Positions 50,001 through 62,365 of a stretch of 64,000 nt of DNA are shown piece by piece. The number at the start of each line of letters is the position of its first letter. Position 1 is the first letter of the stretch. The stretch comes from Chromobotia macracanthus (Eukaryota > Chordata > Actinopteri > Cypriniformes > Botiidae): NCBI GenBank assembly GCA_036877525.1, contig JAZGTH010000124.1, positions 1 to 64,000 on the forward strand. Reading direction: 5' to 3'. A model generated the notes under the pieces. That model did not search any database and was not told the DNA's origin. It saw nothing but the letters and a program-made list of their open reading frames with translations. Both the position numbers and the translations under genes were made by a program.

Positions 50001-53000
50001 CGTGTCACAGAAGTCAAGGTTTATTGCAGTTTTTAGAACTTGTGAGCCAAGTAAAAATACTCCTGATCCATATGACATTCTTCTAATCTTGGAAACATTC
50101 GAGTCTGTTGTAATCAAAGTTCATGCTAAGCGCTATCATAAGGTCACCCTTTTTCTGTTTCATTGCAATTCAAATGTTGCACATAATGAAACTTGCTTTC
50201 ATCAAGCTGCTACACCATGTTGAAGTGTTTGAGCTAAAGTGGTTGTCTGGTTATTTTGACAAGGCATGATGAATGATTTTGCAGTGGCTTGAAGTTCTGC
50301 AGCATGTAACGGCAGAGTGGCAGTCTGGTTTCATTTCTTTTTATTTTCCTAGCTAGAAGGCTGATTTTTCCTCTGACTAATGCTAAATGCACACTACACA
50401 ACTGAAAATTGTGGCTCTGTGCATGTTACAGTCTCTTGTTTTTACTTGTGCTTGTACACACACTACTGATCATTAAGTACATCAACGACAAGGTCATTTC
50501 TTACTGATTGAAGGTACAATCTTGAAACTTGTTCTCACAAAATCACTCGTACCTGGCATTTGGACAACAAGCAGCACGAAGGAAGTGCTTTGCAGTGTTT
50601 TTCACAGAATGGGAGAAATAATATATATATAATACTGTAAACCACCTTAACTTAAGATACAATTATTACCATACCATACTGATACTGTATATTTAGCAGC
50701 AATATTAGAATGCCTTATAAACTTTTTCCCAGAATGTGTGCATGTGCCATTCTGTAAATTATTTCATTGTCATTTAAATGTGGCTTGTCCCACTCCATTT
50801 GTTTCTGATGTGTATTCCGATGGATAACATTCCACTGGTTACAAGCTGCATACAAATCAGGCATTTTTAGTACAAAACTCATCATCTAAAATAACTTTTG
50901 TCCTCATTTCTCATTAAATAAATCAATAAATAGTAATGCCTGGATATAGTAAGTCCTGGATAAGTTAGAAAAAGAGGTCTGGATTTAAATGTCTTTTTCA
51001 TCTGTCAAGGACACACTTTAATGTAACCTGTGAAAATGAATTATGGGTTGAATGTTTTGGACTGGGCTGCCAGTGTTGGTCTATGTGAAATGACACAAAG
51101 ACATATATTAATAGACCAATGTCTCTCACTATATATGACTGAGAATGCCGGCATACAGACACTGTTTAGTGGACTTTATTTGTATTTCAGTATATGTGTC
51201 AAAGGATAATTGTACACACAATCCAATAATATGTTTTGAGGGGAATTACTGATAGGCTTAACTTTATAGATGCTATAAATGTCTGTTTATTAGGTGAATG
51301 TAAATATTTTTCTTTACTTAGACATCTGGTTTCTAAAAACCAGAAACTTGAATTTAGTATAGGCAATATGGAGTACATCATTCTTACTGTGTTGATGATT
51401 TAAAAACACAATGTGCACACACACACATATATTGTTATTTTAACTCACTGTAGATTCATGGCAATAGTTCAGAGCAACAGAGGCATCAGAAGGTCAAAAC
51501 CCTGGCACAACCTTGATGCAATTTAATACCATGGCAGTACACAGTACTGTGTCATCATGCAGTCTATACAAATGTACTTCTTCATACAGGACGTTGGTAT
51601 TGGTATTGTATGCCCACCATAAACATTGATGTCAAGGGTTTGGCTAGATGTGAAAACACAAAGCTGTGTTCAGTTCTGAAGACTTCTTACAAAATGTTTT
51701 TTGGAGCTTTATTGATTCCAGGCATAAAGACATTTGAGAGAAAGGAACAGTTGTGAGCATGTGCAGAAGTTCATGCCAGAGCTAGGCATCTCTGTTTTAA
51801 TAAACTACACTGTTTTTAAACTTTTCATGGTATTCAGAGTTTTTCCAATATAAAAGATTTTTCATTCCTTAATAATGAATTAAAAGTAGATATCCTGGTT
51901 TATGAACAAAATCAAAGTAATTTTCTATCATAAGACAGACGCCTTTGATCAAACACTTTATTTGTAGACAGATTCTGTTGTCAAATTTACTGTTTTAGTC
52001 AAGAAATAAATGAAGTTTGTTACTGAAGGACAAACATGGAGTTGAGATCTTGTGTGAGGTTTCTAAGCCATGCTTATGCAACACAGTGCATGTGTAACCA
52101 ATCAAAAAGTTAGTCTGCTCTCCATATAGTCAGGGCTCTGGAGCACTTGAACGTGGTAAATTAAGTCCTTATTTCACCCTCTCATTTCATTCAAGTCAGA
52201 AGCTATTACTGATTAAGTACACCACAAATCGCTTATGATAACAGCGTCTTTGCTTCGGAATGCAACTTATTGCTTAAAGTTGCACAAAGAGCAGAAGAGC
52301 ACATGGCACTTCAAACAAAAACCCTTTGCTGCATTTGCATCAGTGATTAATCCCACCAAAACTGCAGTCTGATGTCTTCACATGCCTCGGAAAGTTGATG
52401 CTTCCTTTTCCCAACAGTGTGCTGGAAAATAATTACTGAAATCACAATGGGTTTCTATGGGGAGAATTGGAACAACTTGACCTAAACTACATGGAGTCTG
52501 TGACCCTCCAGGAACATAACATATGGACAGTTTCCTGCTTAATTTAGGTATTGTGGGCCTGGGCACTCATGACCCATGTCAGTCATACATCAATATACGT
52601 TCAGTACAGCTGGCCATTTGAACTGTGAGCTGCTGGGGTGTAAATCAAAAGCTAGCTGGCCTTGACTTCTTAACACCCTGTTTCAAATTCATTGTGACTG
52701 CTAAATGTTGGAGTACCTGGGTCAGTCCAAGAATTCAAGTGTACATGATTTGATGAAATGTTTTTGGGCCTCCCTATAGCCAAATACCCCTCAGTTTTTT
52801 AGACAAAGGGCCCCATTGGCTGGCCAACCCAAAAAAAGATGCACTTTATCTTGACAAATTTCTGGTGCCCCTACACAGAGTAATTGTCAGTGATTGTTAA
52901 TCTATAAGGTCCAACATACCTTCCAACAAACTGAAATTACATTAAATTAAACAAACCACATTTAAAATATATTAAAATAATTGTTAGCAAAGTAAAAAGA

Positions 53001-56000
53001 AAGACCATAGTGAGTAAGATTGGGTTCTTATAACTCAATATTGCAAGCCTATAAAAACTATAGCCAAGTAGAGACTAGAGAAGTGAATTAGAGCTGCCAA
53101 GCAGTACCACTATGAGATAACAGTTTTCAGCACCTACACCCTCCTGTTAGCTAAGCTCAGGATCTCTGCATCTCTCTGCTCCATCAACAATTGCTGCTGA
53201 ACAGCTGACAGGCTGTTCCAAAAACAAGAAGAATTAGGAAGCCATCCATCTCTAAATCTCTAAGTCTCTAAATCCTCCCTGAAGCACCTTGATGATCATC
53301 CTCGCACTACCCCTGCATGCTTTAAACCCCACTGTTTTTTCCAAAAGCACAACACAAAAGGACTGTAAACCTTAACCCTTGACCTCTATAGTCTTAAACT
53401 GTTTTGAAAGATTGGCCTATGACTTCCACAGAGCCACACCCTGACCATCAGCACTGGGTCATCAGAGGGCAGTGTGCTGTCGCCTTGACGCCTCTCCATA
53501 TTAGTAAAAGTTTTCTATTTCAAAACAGAATTAACCCATCTGGATAAAATGTTATAAACATAAATACATAATTTAGAGAATGATATTTTAAATATATGCA
53601 TGTTATTGATGGAAAGATGAAAACAATTGACATTTTATTTACATAATGTAAGACATATACTGTATTGTAAATTAGTTATGTAATTTTGGAAAAGAGTTGG
53701 TTGTCTTGTGGGTTACAAAATACTTAAGATGTATAATAATGTTAAATCATGAATAAAAGCACACACAAACACATTACAGGACTGTTACTGTCATAGATAC
53801 TTTATTTAGCTGAACACATCCCTCTAATATGTAGATAGTCAGTGGTCTGTAAATAATATATAAACCCCTAAATTTTGCATATGATTCATTTAAAAAAGCA
53901 AGTGGAGGTGAATCATAATTAAATGATTAAGTGGAAAACTATTTCAAAATGGTAAAACTGCTTAAAGTGAATAAAACCTTTTAATCATATCAGAGAAATT
54001 TCACAAGAGATGTTTAACAAAAATTAAAAATTTTGTCCCCCTAACAGTCTCATATTTTAATTCATATTTTATAAAATGTCAAGTATAGATAATGGCAACA
54101 GGGAGTTTCTATATGAGTATTTAAATCATATAGATTGTCAGAAATTATGAATAATTTAATCCTCAGTATCATTTGTTTATAAATATGGAGGCATTTTTTT
54201 ATCAATAATCATTTAGTTAGTATGACTGTCAGAACAAAAGATTAAAAATTTAATCAATACCTCTGATGGAACAACAGCAAATCTAAGAAATCATCATTTA
54301 AATAATTTTGAGCAAATAATTCCTTCAACCTAAAGTTCAGAGTTGGTTTTGGGGCACATCTGAAAATGATAGTAGTGGTGTAGCACATGGTTTTGATAAG
54401 GCCTGATGCTGTGAGAGAAGACTTACCCCTGTGTTGTATGCTCAACATTTACAGAGTGTGGCTGCATGGGGCCTTTATGACTTCATGCATTGTACAAAAA
54501 TACACAAAGCCATAACGGATATCCGCAGAGGTGCAGTGCATTATCACAAATTAAAGTAGAAAAGTGAACCTATAACTATGTTATAATCATATATTTATTT
54601 AATGTAGATCTCCAAGACAACTTGTTCATGTTGTGCATGTAATTCTATAGTAAGATGATAAAACTAAAATGTTTGGTATCTGTGTGTCGTTTTCAAATAA
54701 AGCATTAACCACAAAGCAAAAGGTGTGCTAGATTCTTAATATGTACTTTAACAATAAAATTCTGTTTTCAAGAACTGACTATATAGATGTGTATACAAAT
54801 TCAGTGTCAGCATTCACTTCATATTTATGTCATTAGTTTTAGCAGACACATTGCATGCACTTAAAACATACAAGTAAAAAATGCATATATGGACTTCTTT
54901 CAGCTTCATGAGGCCAGATCATGCCAAAAGCAATAGGGCTTAAACAGAACCAACACAAATAAAGCTCAAATGAACTTGGGGACTTTGGGCAAACATCACC
55001 TCGTTCCCATTTCCCCAAATGTCTGGTGTTATGGAAACTGTTCACTGGTGATGAATAGACAACCATCATTTATGCAGCGCTGTACTGTAGTGCTGAGAGA
55101 CAGTAAACAGAGATCCGAACCTGCAGTAAAGTCTGTTGTCTGTCATTTATCTGCATTTAACGCATCACTCTAAGCTGAGGGAAATCTAACACAGATGTGT
55201 AGTCTATTTTTTCATGTTCTTTGGCTGCTTTGTCTCAAAACCCCAGGAATTCTGTAGATGAACTGCCAATCTAATGATTTTTGGATTGCAAATGTTCATT
55301 TTTATCAGTTGTTGGCAAGTAGTGCAATGTTCATGGAGTTGATGTGTAATAAACCCTTAATAGATTATGCAGAAATTGAAATTAAATAAGAGAATTTTAA
55401 AGAAGGGTGACTAAATAGTTAAAAATTGATTGCTAAAATTATTTACATTTTTGCATAGAAACAGAATGTGCAATGGATGAATTAATGGTTATGAACATCC
55501 AATGTTTAAAATCTTTGTTCTGTCACTTACTCTATTTAGAAGTACAGTTCATCTTAGGCAATATCACATTTTCCAAGCTTTACTCGAAGCAAAAATAGTA
55601 AACAGGGATAATACTTAAAAGCAACTTTTTTTGTCACAAAATATTAAAAACAGCAAATTTACAAACTCAGGGTTATTTATTTGAGGTGTTTCTATTAAAT
55701 AAAAATGGCAGATTGTTGTAATATAGGCCTAGTTTCTTGTCCCAGTGTCAAGGTCACAAATATTTTTGTTATTAAACAAAATCAAATAGTTGATCTCAGT
55801 AAATTTTATGGTTTCGCAAAATGCTTTGCATATGAAGTTGGGACATGGCATTAGTTATGGAACTGGAGTACAGTAATTTTGTAAAAGAACAAACATTCCC
55901 AGATGTTTCTTTATGATTCTTCAGTATGTTTGAACTTAGAATTATTTCTCAAGTCTGTCCAAGCCTGAAAATTATCTTTGTTTCACATTTGAACACATCT

Positions 56001-57307
56001 GTAGACAGTTAAGAGTTTTGCTTCATGCTTTGAGTGCATCATACATTAAGACTTGTGTAGCATCATATAATGGAATTTTAACCTATCAGTGACCAACAAT
56101 GAGGTTATTTAGTTTTCTTCTAAGACCATGGTTAAAAACACATTTTAACAAATGTTAGGAAAATTGTGATCAAATTCCACTATGGTGTAGTAAAAAAATA
56201 GGTCTTCCTTAGATTATTTTAATCCACCTGGGGAAAAGAAATAATTGGAAACAAAGTTTTGAGCAAACATTGAAGTAAAACATTCACAAGGTTCACATAT
56301 CATGTCCATCAAATCTTTGTTAAGTTTCTATTTAATGCACCACTAGGTGATGGAAAATGCTAATTAAATATGTTGATCATACACTTTTTGTAATAAGATT
56401 TAGAGCCCCTAAAGCACATTGCCCACAAGAAACTTTGCCCACCCAATGAAAAGTACATGAAATACTTTGAAATCTGTTAAAAAGCAGCCATATATTATAA
56501 CATACTCCACACTTCTTAGCTCAGCTTTCTTAATGTCTGAGGACCACATAGTTAATTTGTAATCAGCTGTTTATTGTCCCTAATAAGCAGATCAGAGAAG
56601 GACCAAGGATGCTCTTTCTGTGTTTTTCTGCCTGTGGACAGTGGGGCCATGGCTAAGCAAATTTATTTTAAAGCCAAGTCAAAACATTAAGGATGAAATT
56701 CTTTAAAAATAAATGCAGACGCTGACAGGGTCATTTATTTGCACACACTGTATGTGCATTGTTTTAGCACCTTAATCACAAATGAAAGAATTCAAAGAAA
56801 CAACCCTAAAATGCCCTATACATAATGTGTACTGTGGCATTTCTGATTTGGCTACTTTTAATGATCTGGCATACTCATTAATTGCATTAGTGCAACACTT
56901 TTTTGTGCAATATATAAGCCAAATTTAAACATAAAGCACATACGTTTTAAAATGTATTATTTATTAGCTTTATATTCACTAATAAATTAATAAAATAATA
57001 TTAATAATAATTTTGCTAATCTCATGAAGTACTTAATCAAAGTTGAAAAGTCTGTAAGAAATAAGGAAGAAGAGAGGTGTGGAACATATGGTCATTAATT
57101 TTACTGAGTTTGGATTCTGGGGGTTGTTAAATTGGCTAAGCCATAGCTGCCACCTCACTTGTGGTTTTGAAAGTCCTTGTCAGGCCTGGAATTTAACATT
57201 GGCAAAGAGGTGATCACATTTAACATCTTAGCAATCTGAGCGTTATTCTGCATCAGCGTTCCAACAAGGCCTTAGTTCCACTTCTGTAAACTAACACATC
57301 ATCAGTT

Positions 57308-57486
57308 TATTTGTTGTAACGAGGACACAGAGACAGAGGGATCCATGTGCAGCAGTTTATTGAGCGTTAACACAACAGGCAGGGTCAAACACCGGTAGAC
57401 AGGTATAACAGGGATGAGGCAAGCCCCAGGAATGTGGCCCTATGCGAATGGCTCCTGACATGAGGAGGTGCCGAGGTGATTATTAA
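57308..57486 (-). mobile_element. Ty3/gypsy 3' LTR fragment
   Basis: Read on the minus strand it contains CAATAAACTGCTGCACATGG (poly(A) signal) and ends GTCCTCGTTACAACA, the form of the R-U5 end of fish Ty3/gypsy LTRs. It directly follows the truncated reverse transcriptase frame, so the interior of the element has been deleted. Confidence 0.7.
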
Positions 57487-59000
57487 AAAAAAAACCTGTG
57501 GCTGCAGGAGAGTTGGAAGGCCTAATGAACCCCTTCTTAAGTTCCTCTTCTATATATTCCTTCATGGCTTTAGACTCGGGTTGTGACAGGGGAAAGATTC
57601 GACCCTTAGGGGGCGTGGCTCCCGGTACGAGGTCAATGGCACAATCGACAGATCAGTGAGGAGGTAACTGAGAGGCTTTGTTCTTACTGAAAGCCTCGAG
57701 TAAATCAGAGTATTCGGATGGGATGGTTGAAGTGTTCGGGGAACTGACTAAATGCTTAGGTAGTCATTCTAATTTGGTCAAACAGTTATTGTGACATGAA
57801 GAGCCCCATTGTTGAATCTGACCTTCTCTCCAGGAGATGATGGGGTTATGAGTTCGTAGCCAGGGGAGACCTAGGATAACAGCATACTTGGAAACTGGGA
57901 TTACGTAAAATTGAATGTTCTCGGAGTGCAGTAGGCCAATGCTCAACTTGATCTCCTTAGTCAACTGTAAAACACGGCCGTCTACCAAATGTCAACCATC
58001 TACTGCCTCCACCACTAGAGGAGCATCACAGGGTATTAGATCAATCTGATATTGGTTTGCAAACTTGTAAGACATGAAGTTTCCCGCTGCCCTAGAATCA
58101 ACTAAAGCAGTTGCTCTTACAGACTATTTGCCCAGGGAGATCTCTACTGAGAGTTCGAAGTTGGATCGTGGTAAGTTTAAATTTGTGTTCTCACTCCCCG
58201 GTGTTGTTTGTCTGGACGGTCTCACTGGGCAAGTTGATTTGAGGTGACCGCTCTGACCGCAGTACAGGCATAGTCATTGTTGCATATGGCGTTGACCTTC
58301 CTCAGGGTTGAGAGGAGTGAATCCAAGTTGCATTGGTTCCCCAAGGGGTGGCAAGACAGATCTGGTTTGGGGTAACATTCGAGGAGAAATACAAGAGCGT
58401 AACAGGTTGTCGATCTGAATAGAAAGTTCAATGTACTCACTCAAGGTCCTTCCCTCGTCGCGACATGCCAGTTCCGCTTGAAGTTTCGGTGTTAGCTCCT
58501 TACGGTACAATAATTTCAGAGTATCCTCCTTCCAGTCAGTCTGGGCTGCCAGGGTTTGGAAATTTGAGCGAAATCAGCGGCGGTTCAACTGCCTTGATTT
58601 AGAGTGAGAAATTGCTCACCGGACCATTTTCCATCAGCGGGATGATCGAAGACCTCACAGAAAAGTTGCAGGAATTTTTCATAGGTAGAGAATGAAGATT
58701 TATCTGACCTCTAAACAGCTGTGGCCCAGTCCAGTGCTCTTCCAGTCAGTAATGAGCATACAAAGGCTTTCCGACTAGCATCTGTGGGGTACAATGTGGG
58801 CTGCTGCTCCACAAACAATGAACATTGCAACAGGAAACATTTACTACAAGAAGCACAACCATCAAATTTCTCAGGGAAAGCTAGTCTGAGACTCACGTGA
58901 GTGGTCGAAGACGGTAGCGGGTGCCAATGGCGCTGATGCCGAATCTTTAGGTGGCATTTGCAGACCCTGGAAAGCTTTCACCAACTCCTCAGTGAGTGTT
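57487..59000 (-). mobile_element. Decayed Ty3/gypsy retrotransposon: gag, zinc knuckle, protease, start of RT
   Basis: In minus-strand order: gag (FPEKFDGCASCSKCFLLQCS, then YPTDASRKAFVCSLLTGRAL near 58896-58711; YRKELTPKLQAELACRDEGR near 58510-58450); a perfect CCHC knuckle, C-x2-C-x4-H-x4-C, at 58270-58229; a protease-like domain with LVDSRAAGNF at about 58105-58078, where the catalytic D-S-G is D-S-R; ILGLPWLRTHNPIISW near 57870-57825; and the N-terminal part of RT (PPKGRIFPLSQPESKAM, then SPAATGFFF) ending at about 57490. Stops interrupt several joins (for example just before the knuckle). RNase H and integrase are missing. It is not functional. Confidence 0.85.
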
Positions 59001-59231
59001 GTCAAACACTCACTGTTGGTGATGCATGTTCAACTGCGAAGCCTGTGCTGTTAGCTCAGAGGATAACTGGGGAATGGCTGCTGTATCGTTTGGTGGCGAA
59101 GTCTGGACACCCCCTTATCTGTTCTAAATTCACTATAAATCATGATATAAATCATGAGCAAGGTTTCATAAAATAAACACAGTGACAAAACACATTAATG
59201 ACACTGATACTCTTCCCCCATAAAGGTAGTT

Positions 59232-59340
59232 CAGAAACGTCTTGGTTACGTATGTAACCCTTGTTTCCTGAAGGAGGGAACAGAGACGTTCAGTCAACAT
59301 ACTGACGTATGGGGTATAGTGGAGGCAGTACTACCTATAA
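59232..59340 (-). mobile_element. DIRS terminal repeat (3' end of the gag-RT copy)
   Basis: GGTTACGTATGTAACC, nearly self-complementary, is followed by TTGTTTCCTGAAGGAGGGAAC. This is the type of terminal sequence I recognise on fish DIRS elements. Related sequence recurs at 62078-62130 in the same orientation and at 62365-62310 in the inverted orientation. Confidence 0.6.
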
Positions 59341-61700
59341 GAAAGGTCTCTGTGCAGGTCCTACCTACTGGGATGGCACTACTGTCAACAGAGACTGGCA
59401 GCAAGAAGTGCCAAGGGCAAGACACAGGTTCACCAACAGGAAAACCATATTATCGTGACAAATACACACATGGGGCACCTAGCCAGGTACAAGGGCTGAC
59501 TGTGGCATACACAGTACTTTGCCTAGCGTAAGGCTCCTCTGCTGAGCCTACCCATCGACGGGTGCTGGAGGAATCGCATCGCAGGGTTCACCAGTGGGAA
59601 ACCGCTGCAAAGGAGTATAATTGCCTATTTCCCCTATCCCAGGTTGTTAAACCTCACAAGGGGTGTCGCCCAGCCCACAGCTCTGCGAATGTCTGCTAGA
59701 GGGGTTCCGTGCCCCCTTGGAGTGAGGGCTCACTCGACTAGGAGTGTTGCCTCCTCTTGGGCGTTGGTGCACAGAACCCCTTCTGTGCACCAACAGCGTA
59801 GCAGACATTCGCAGAGCTGCAGGCTGGGAATGCCTTCTTCCCATAATGGGACAAGGGTGGTCTCTGCGTCTTTGGTAAAAACACGGGGAGACAGGGACAG
59901 CCTGAAGGGGAGGACCTTGTACTGATACACCTGACCCTCAAACTCAAACCGAAGGAATGGCTCGTGTCAAGGCAGAATCGAGATGCGGACGTACATGTCC
60001 TTTAGGTCCATTGCTGCAAACCAATCATTGGGACGGATGCACGAAAGAGTGCATTTCTGCATAAGCATCTTGAAGGGTAACTTGTGCAGGGACTGATTCA
60101 AGACACAGATCCATGATTGGCTGCAGCCCACCTACTTTTTCAGGCATGATGAAGGAGAGGCTGTAAGCCCTGACTTCATCTCAGCTAGAGGGACAGGTTG
60201 TATTGCAACCTTCGCCAGGAGGACCGCAATCTCCCCTCGCAGGACAGAGGTAGAATGGATTCCTGAACCTGGGCGGGTGCTTGGCAAACTGAATCACGTA
60301 GCCAAGTCTGCAACAGATTTGCCTGGAGTGGTGCCAGGGGCGAGCTTGAGCCGGAGAGGAGGCTGAGCTACTAGCCCTGGCAGGGAAGCAGGAGGCATGT
60401 GAGGAGGCAGTGTGTCCTGCAAACGCAGCCTTATCTGCCTTGGCGAGGTAAACTGGTGAGCTCGGGAGTGAGGAAGCAATGTGTTTCTCACTGTCGGGCA
60501 ATGTCCAGTTGGGTCTGGATTGGGAGAAAACTGTTCTGGAAAATGGGGGTACCACTAGGCAATGGCCTGGTGGTGGAACAAACCCAAGATTGTTCTACCT
60601 GGCCCTCCTCCGGGTGAAGGAGCAGTGCGTACACCACCTCCTGATAATAAAAGTCCTTCTGCACTCCAGGCCAGTTCGCTCAGGGTCACTTAACTGTTCT
60701 TTTGGAGGGCTTATCAGGGTCCTGAAGAGCAGGTGTCAACTTCCTGCGGCTGGCTCTACAACGGGGATGAGTCCACGATAGAGCCGGTGCATCAGGGGGA
60801 CGCCCTTGACACTAAACAGAGGGCATGGCTGCGGCGTGGAGGTAGAGTCACACCTGTGGAGTATGTGCCTGATAGCCTCCATCTGCTTCTGGACTGCTAA
60901 GAACCACTGGGCAGTGCCCTCAACAACCGAAAGTCCACCAAAGATGGGGGCATCAAGAAAGCAAACTTTGTCTGTGTCCCACATCTCCACAAGATTAGCC
61001 AGAGATGGCGCTCCTGGACCACCAAGGTGGACATCGTCTGGCCAAGGGCCTGCGCTGTGACTGTCCTCACCCAGAGGGCAAAGGCAGTCACCATGCGCAG
61101 CTCCTGCATCACCCTGGCTCAGAACTACCCTCGTGGAGCTGCTTAAGTGCCTTGGCGTGGTGAACCTGAAGGATGGCCATGGAATGCAGGGCAGAGGCTG
61201 CCTGTCCAGCATGCTGTAAGCTTTGACAGCAAGAGATGCCATAGTCTTACAGGCCTTGGACGGGAGATGTGGGCAACTCCCCCAGAGGGCAGCATTTTAC
61301 GGGCACAGGTTACCAAAAGTGACAGCGGGTCCCTCGGGGGGAACAGTGCTGTTACCTGACAGCTCTAATCCTGACACTGCAGAGGACTGGGAAGTCTGTC
61401 GGGACTGACCCGGCAGGAGAGTCTCCATCATCACTCTGAGATCTCCCAAAGTGCTAACCAACTCTGTCGCCTTCAGGCATGTAGCCAGAGCAACAGAATG
61501 GGTAGCAGCAGAAGGGGCTCGATCTCCCGAGAAAAGAGAGAGCCATGACCGCAGTGTCAAGCTGGTCATGCTCTTATAATAAGAGCACAACCTGACCACG
61601 AACACTGCCTCAGCATGCCTTTCCCAGGCATGTGATGCAGCAATCATGGCCATCAGACAAGAACAGGAAGTGACTGCATCAAAAAACAAACAAACGGAAA
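59341..61700 (-). mobile_element. Decayed DIRS element 1: gag, partial RT, terminal piece of tyrosine recombinase
   Basis: Minus-strand order: gag-like frames (61689-61297, and 61242-60736 with VCFLDAPIFGG and LAVQKQMEAIRH); RT start (IQFAKHPPRF at about 60300); RT core (MYQYKVLPFRLSLSPRVFTK, about 59930-59870); then an abrupt break at about 59836. After a small inverted segment comes the recombinase C-terminus LADIRRAVGWATP, then RFNNL (59700-59641), and non-coding sequence to the terminal repeat at 59232. The rest of RT, RNase H and most of the recombinase are deleted. Frames are broken by stops and shifts. Confidence 0.8.
59670..59836. repeat. Inverted duplication inside DIRS element 1
   Basis: 59670-59700 and 59795-59825 are near-perfect inverted copies (AGCAGACATTCGCAGAGCTG core). 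Between them is a second perfect hairpin: 14-bp arms GTTGGTGCACAGAA and TTCTGTGCACCAAC around CCCC. The interval 59701-59836 encodes on the plus strand LGVRAHSTRSVASSWA followed by SVADIRRAAGW. This is the H-x-x-R box of the recombinase, inverted relative to its surroundings. Confidence 0.85.
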
Positions 61701-62077
61701 ATGTCTTTAAAAAGACACTCGTCGTCCGTAGGAGCTCTTTTAGAATGGAAATTCACTGCCACCATAAGCGAGCAAGAACCACTGATTGCTCCTTTTTCCT
61801 GATGCCAGAAATCCCAGAATGCCAGAAATTTAATTGAAAATATAAGTTTCATGTCAGCTTCAGTCCAAGTTCCATGTGTAATAAAAAGAGGTTCAAGATT
61901 TGACTGGTGATTTCACTTGTATTTTCAATAAAAAACGTTTACCAGTGAGTTAGGAATATCAACTCCTTTTATCTATATCTGTTCTACATTTTGACTATTT
62001 ACACTTAAATATATATTTTTTTAAAAATGGGAACAATTTTGTTAAATACTGTTAAAATTGATCTCTTTAATAAAATG

Positions 62078-62365
62078 TCTTGGGTTACAACTGTTACCGT
62101 TGTTCCCTGAAAAGGGAATGAGATGCTGGGGACTGCGGAGAATGCGCCCTGTGTACCAGCATCTAAAGCATTTCTAGTCACAACTAGTCGCAGTAGCAGC
62201 ATATGACCACAGACCATGGAAGCTACAGAAGGAACATACAGAGTTAGCTTCTGATTAGTTAAGCAAGATGTTCTAAGGCACGCAGAATGCAAAGCAAAGA
62301 GATGCAGTGTCTCGTTACCTAGGGAACAAGGGTTACAGTCATAACCCAAGACATTTCCTTTCGAG
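62078..62365. mobile_element. Paired inverted DIRS terminal repeats (junction of two DIRS copies)
   Basis: The plus strand at 62078 reads ATGTCTTGGGTTACAACTGT, then GTTGTTCCCTGAAAAGGGAA. The minus strand from 62365 reads ATGTCTTGGGTTATGACTGT, then CCCTTGTTCCCTAGG. The two copies point at each other across about 290 bp. One is in the position of the 3' end of element 2 (62.4-64 kb), the other of the 5' end of element 1. Confidence 0.65.

Larger units (their letters stand above)
43601..57300. other. Gene-poor flank upstream of sfrp2
   Basis: No convincing coding exon on either strand across 13.7 kb; open frames are short and lack family resemblance. It contains the inverted-repeat elements at 44382-45682 and 45736-45995 and a SINE remnant at 46882-47004. 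Several blocks of balanced composition without obvious repeats (about 47100-47450, 53380-53510, 56500-56780, 57080-57300) are candidates for conserved regulatory elements of the developmental gene sfrp2, but conservation cannot be judged here. Confidence 0.5.

Noticed and set aside
49579..50223. 67- and 73-aa plus-strand frames in the sfrp2 upstream desert
   Set aside because: Random-looking composition and no family resemblance.
59644..59925. 93-aa plus-strand gene
   Set aside because: It is the inverted recombinase fragment (LGVRAHSTR box) plus antisense RT.
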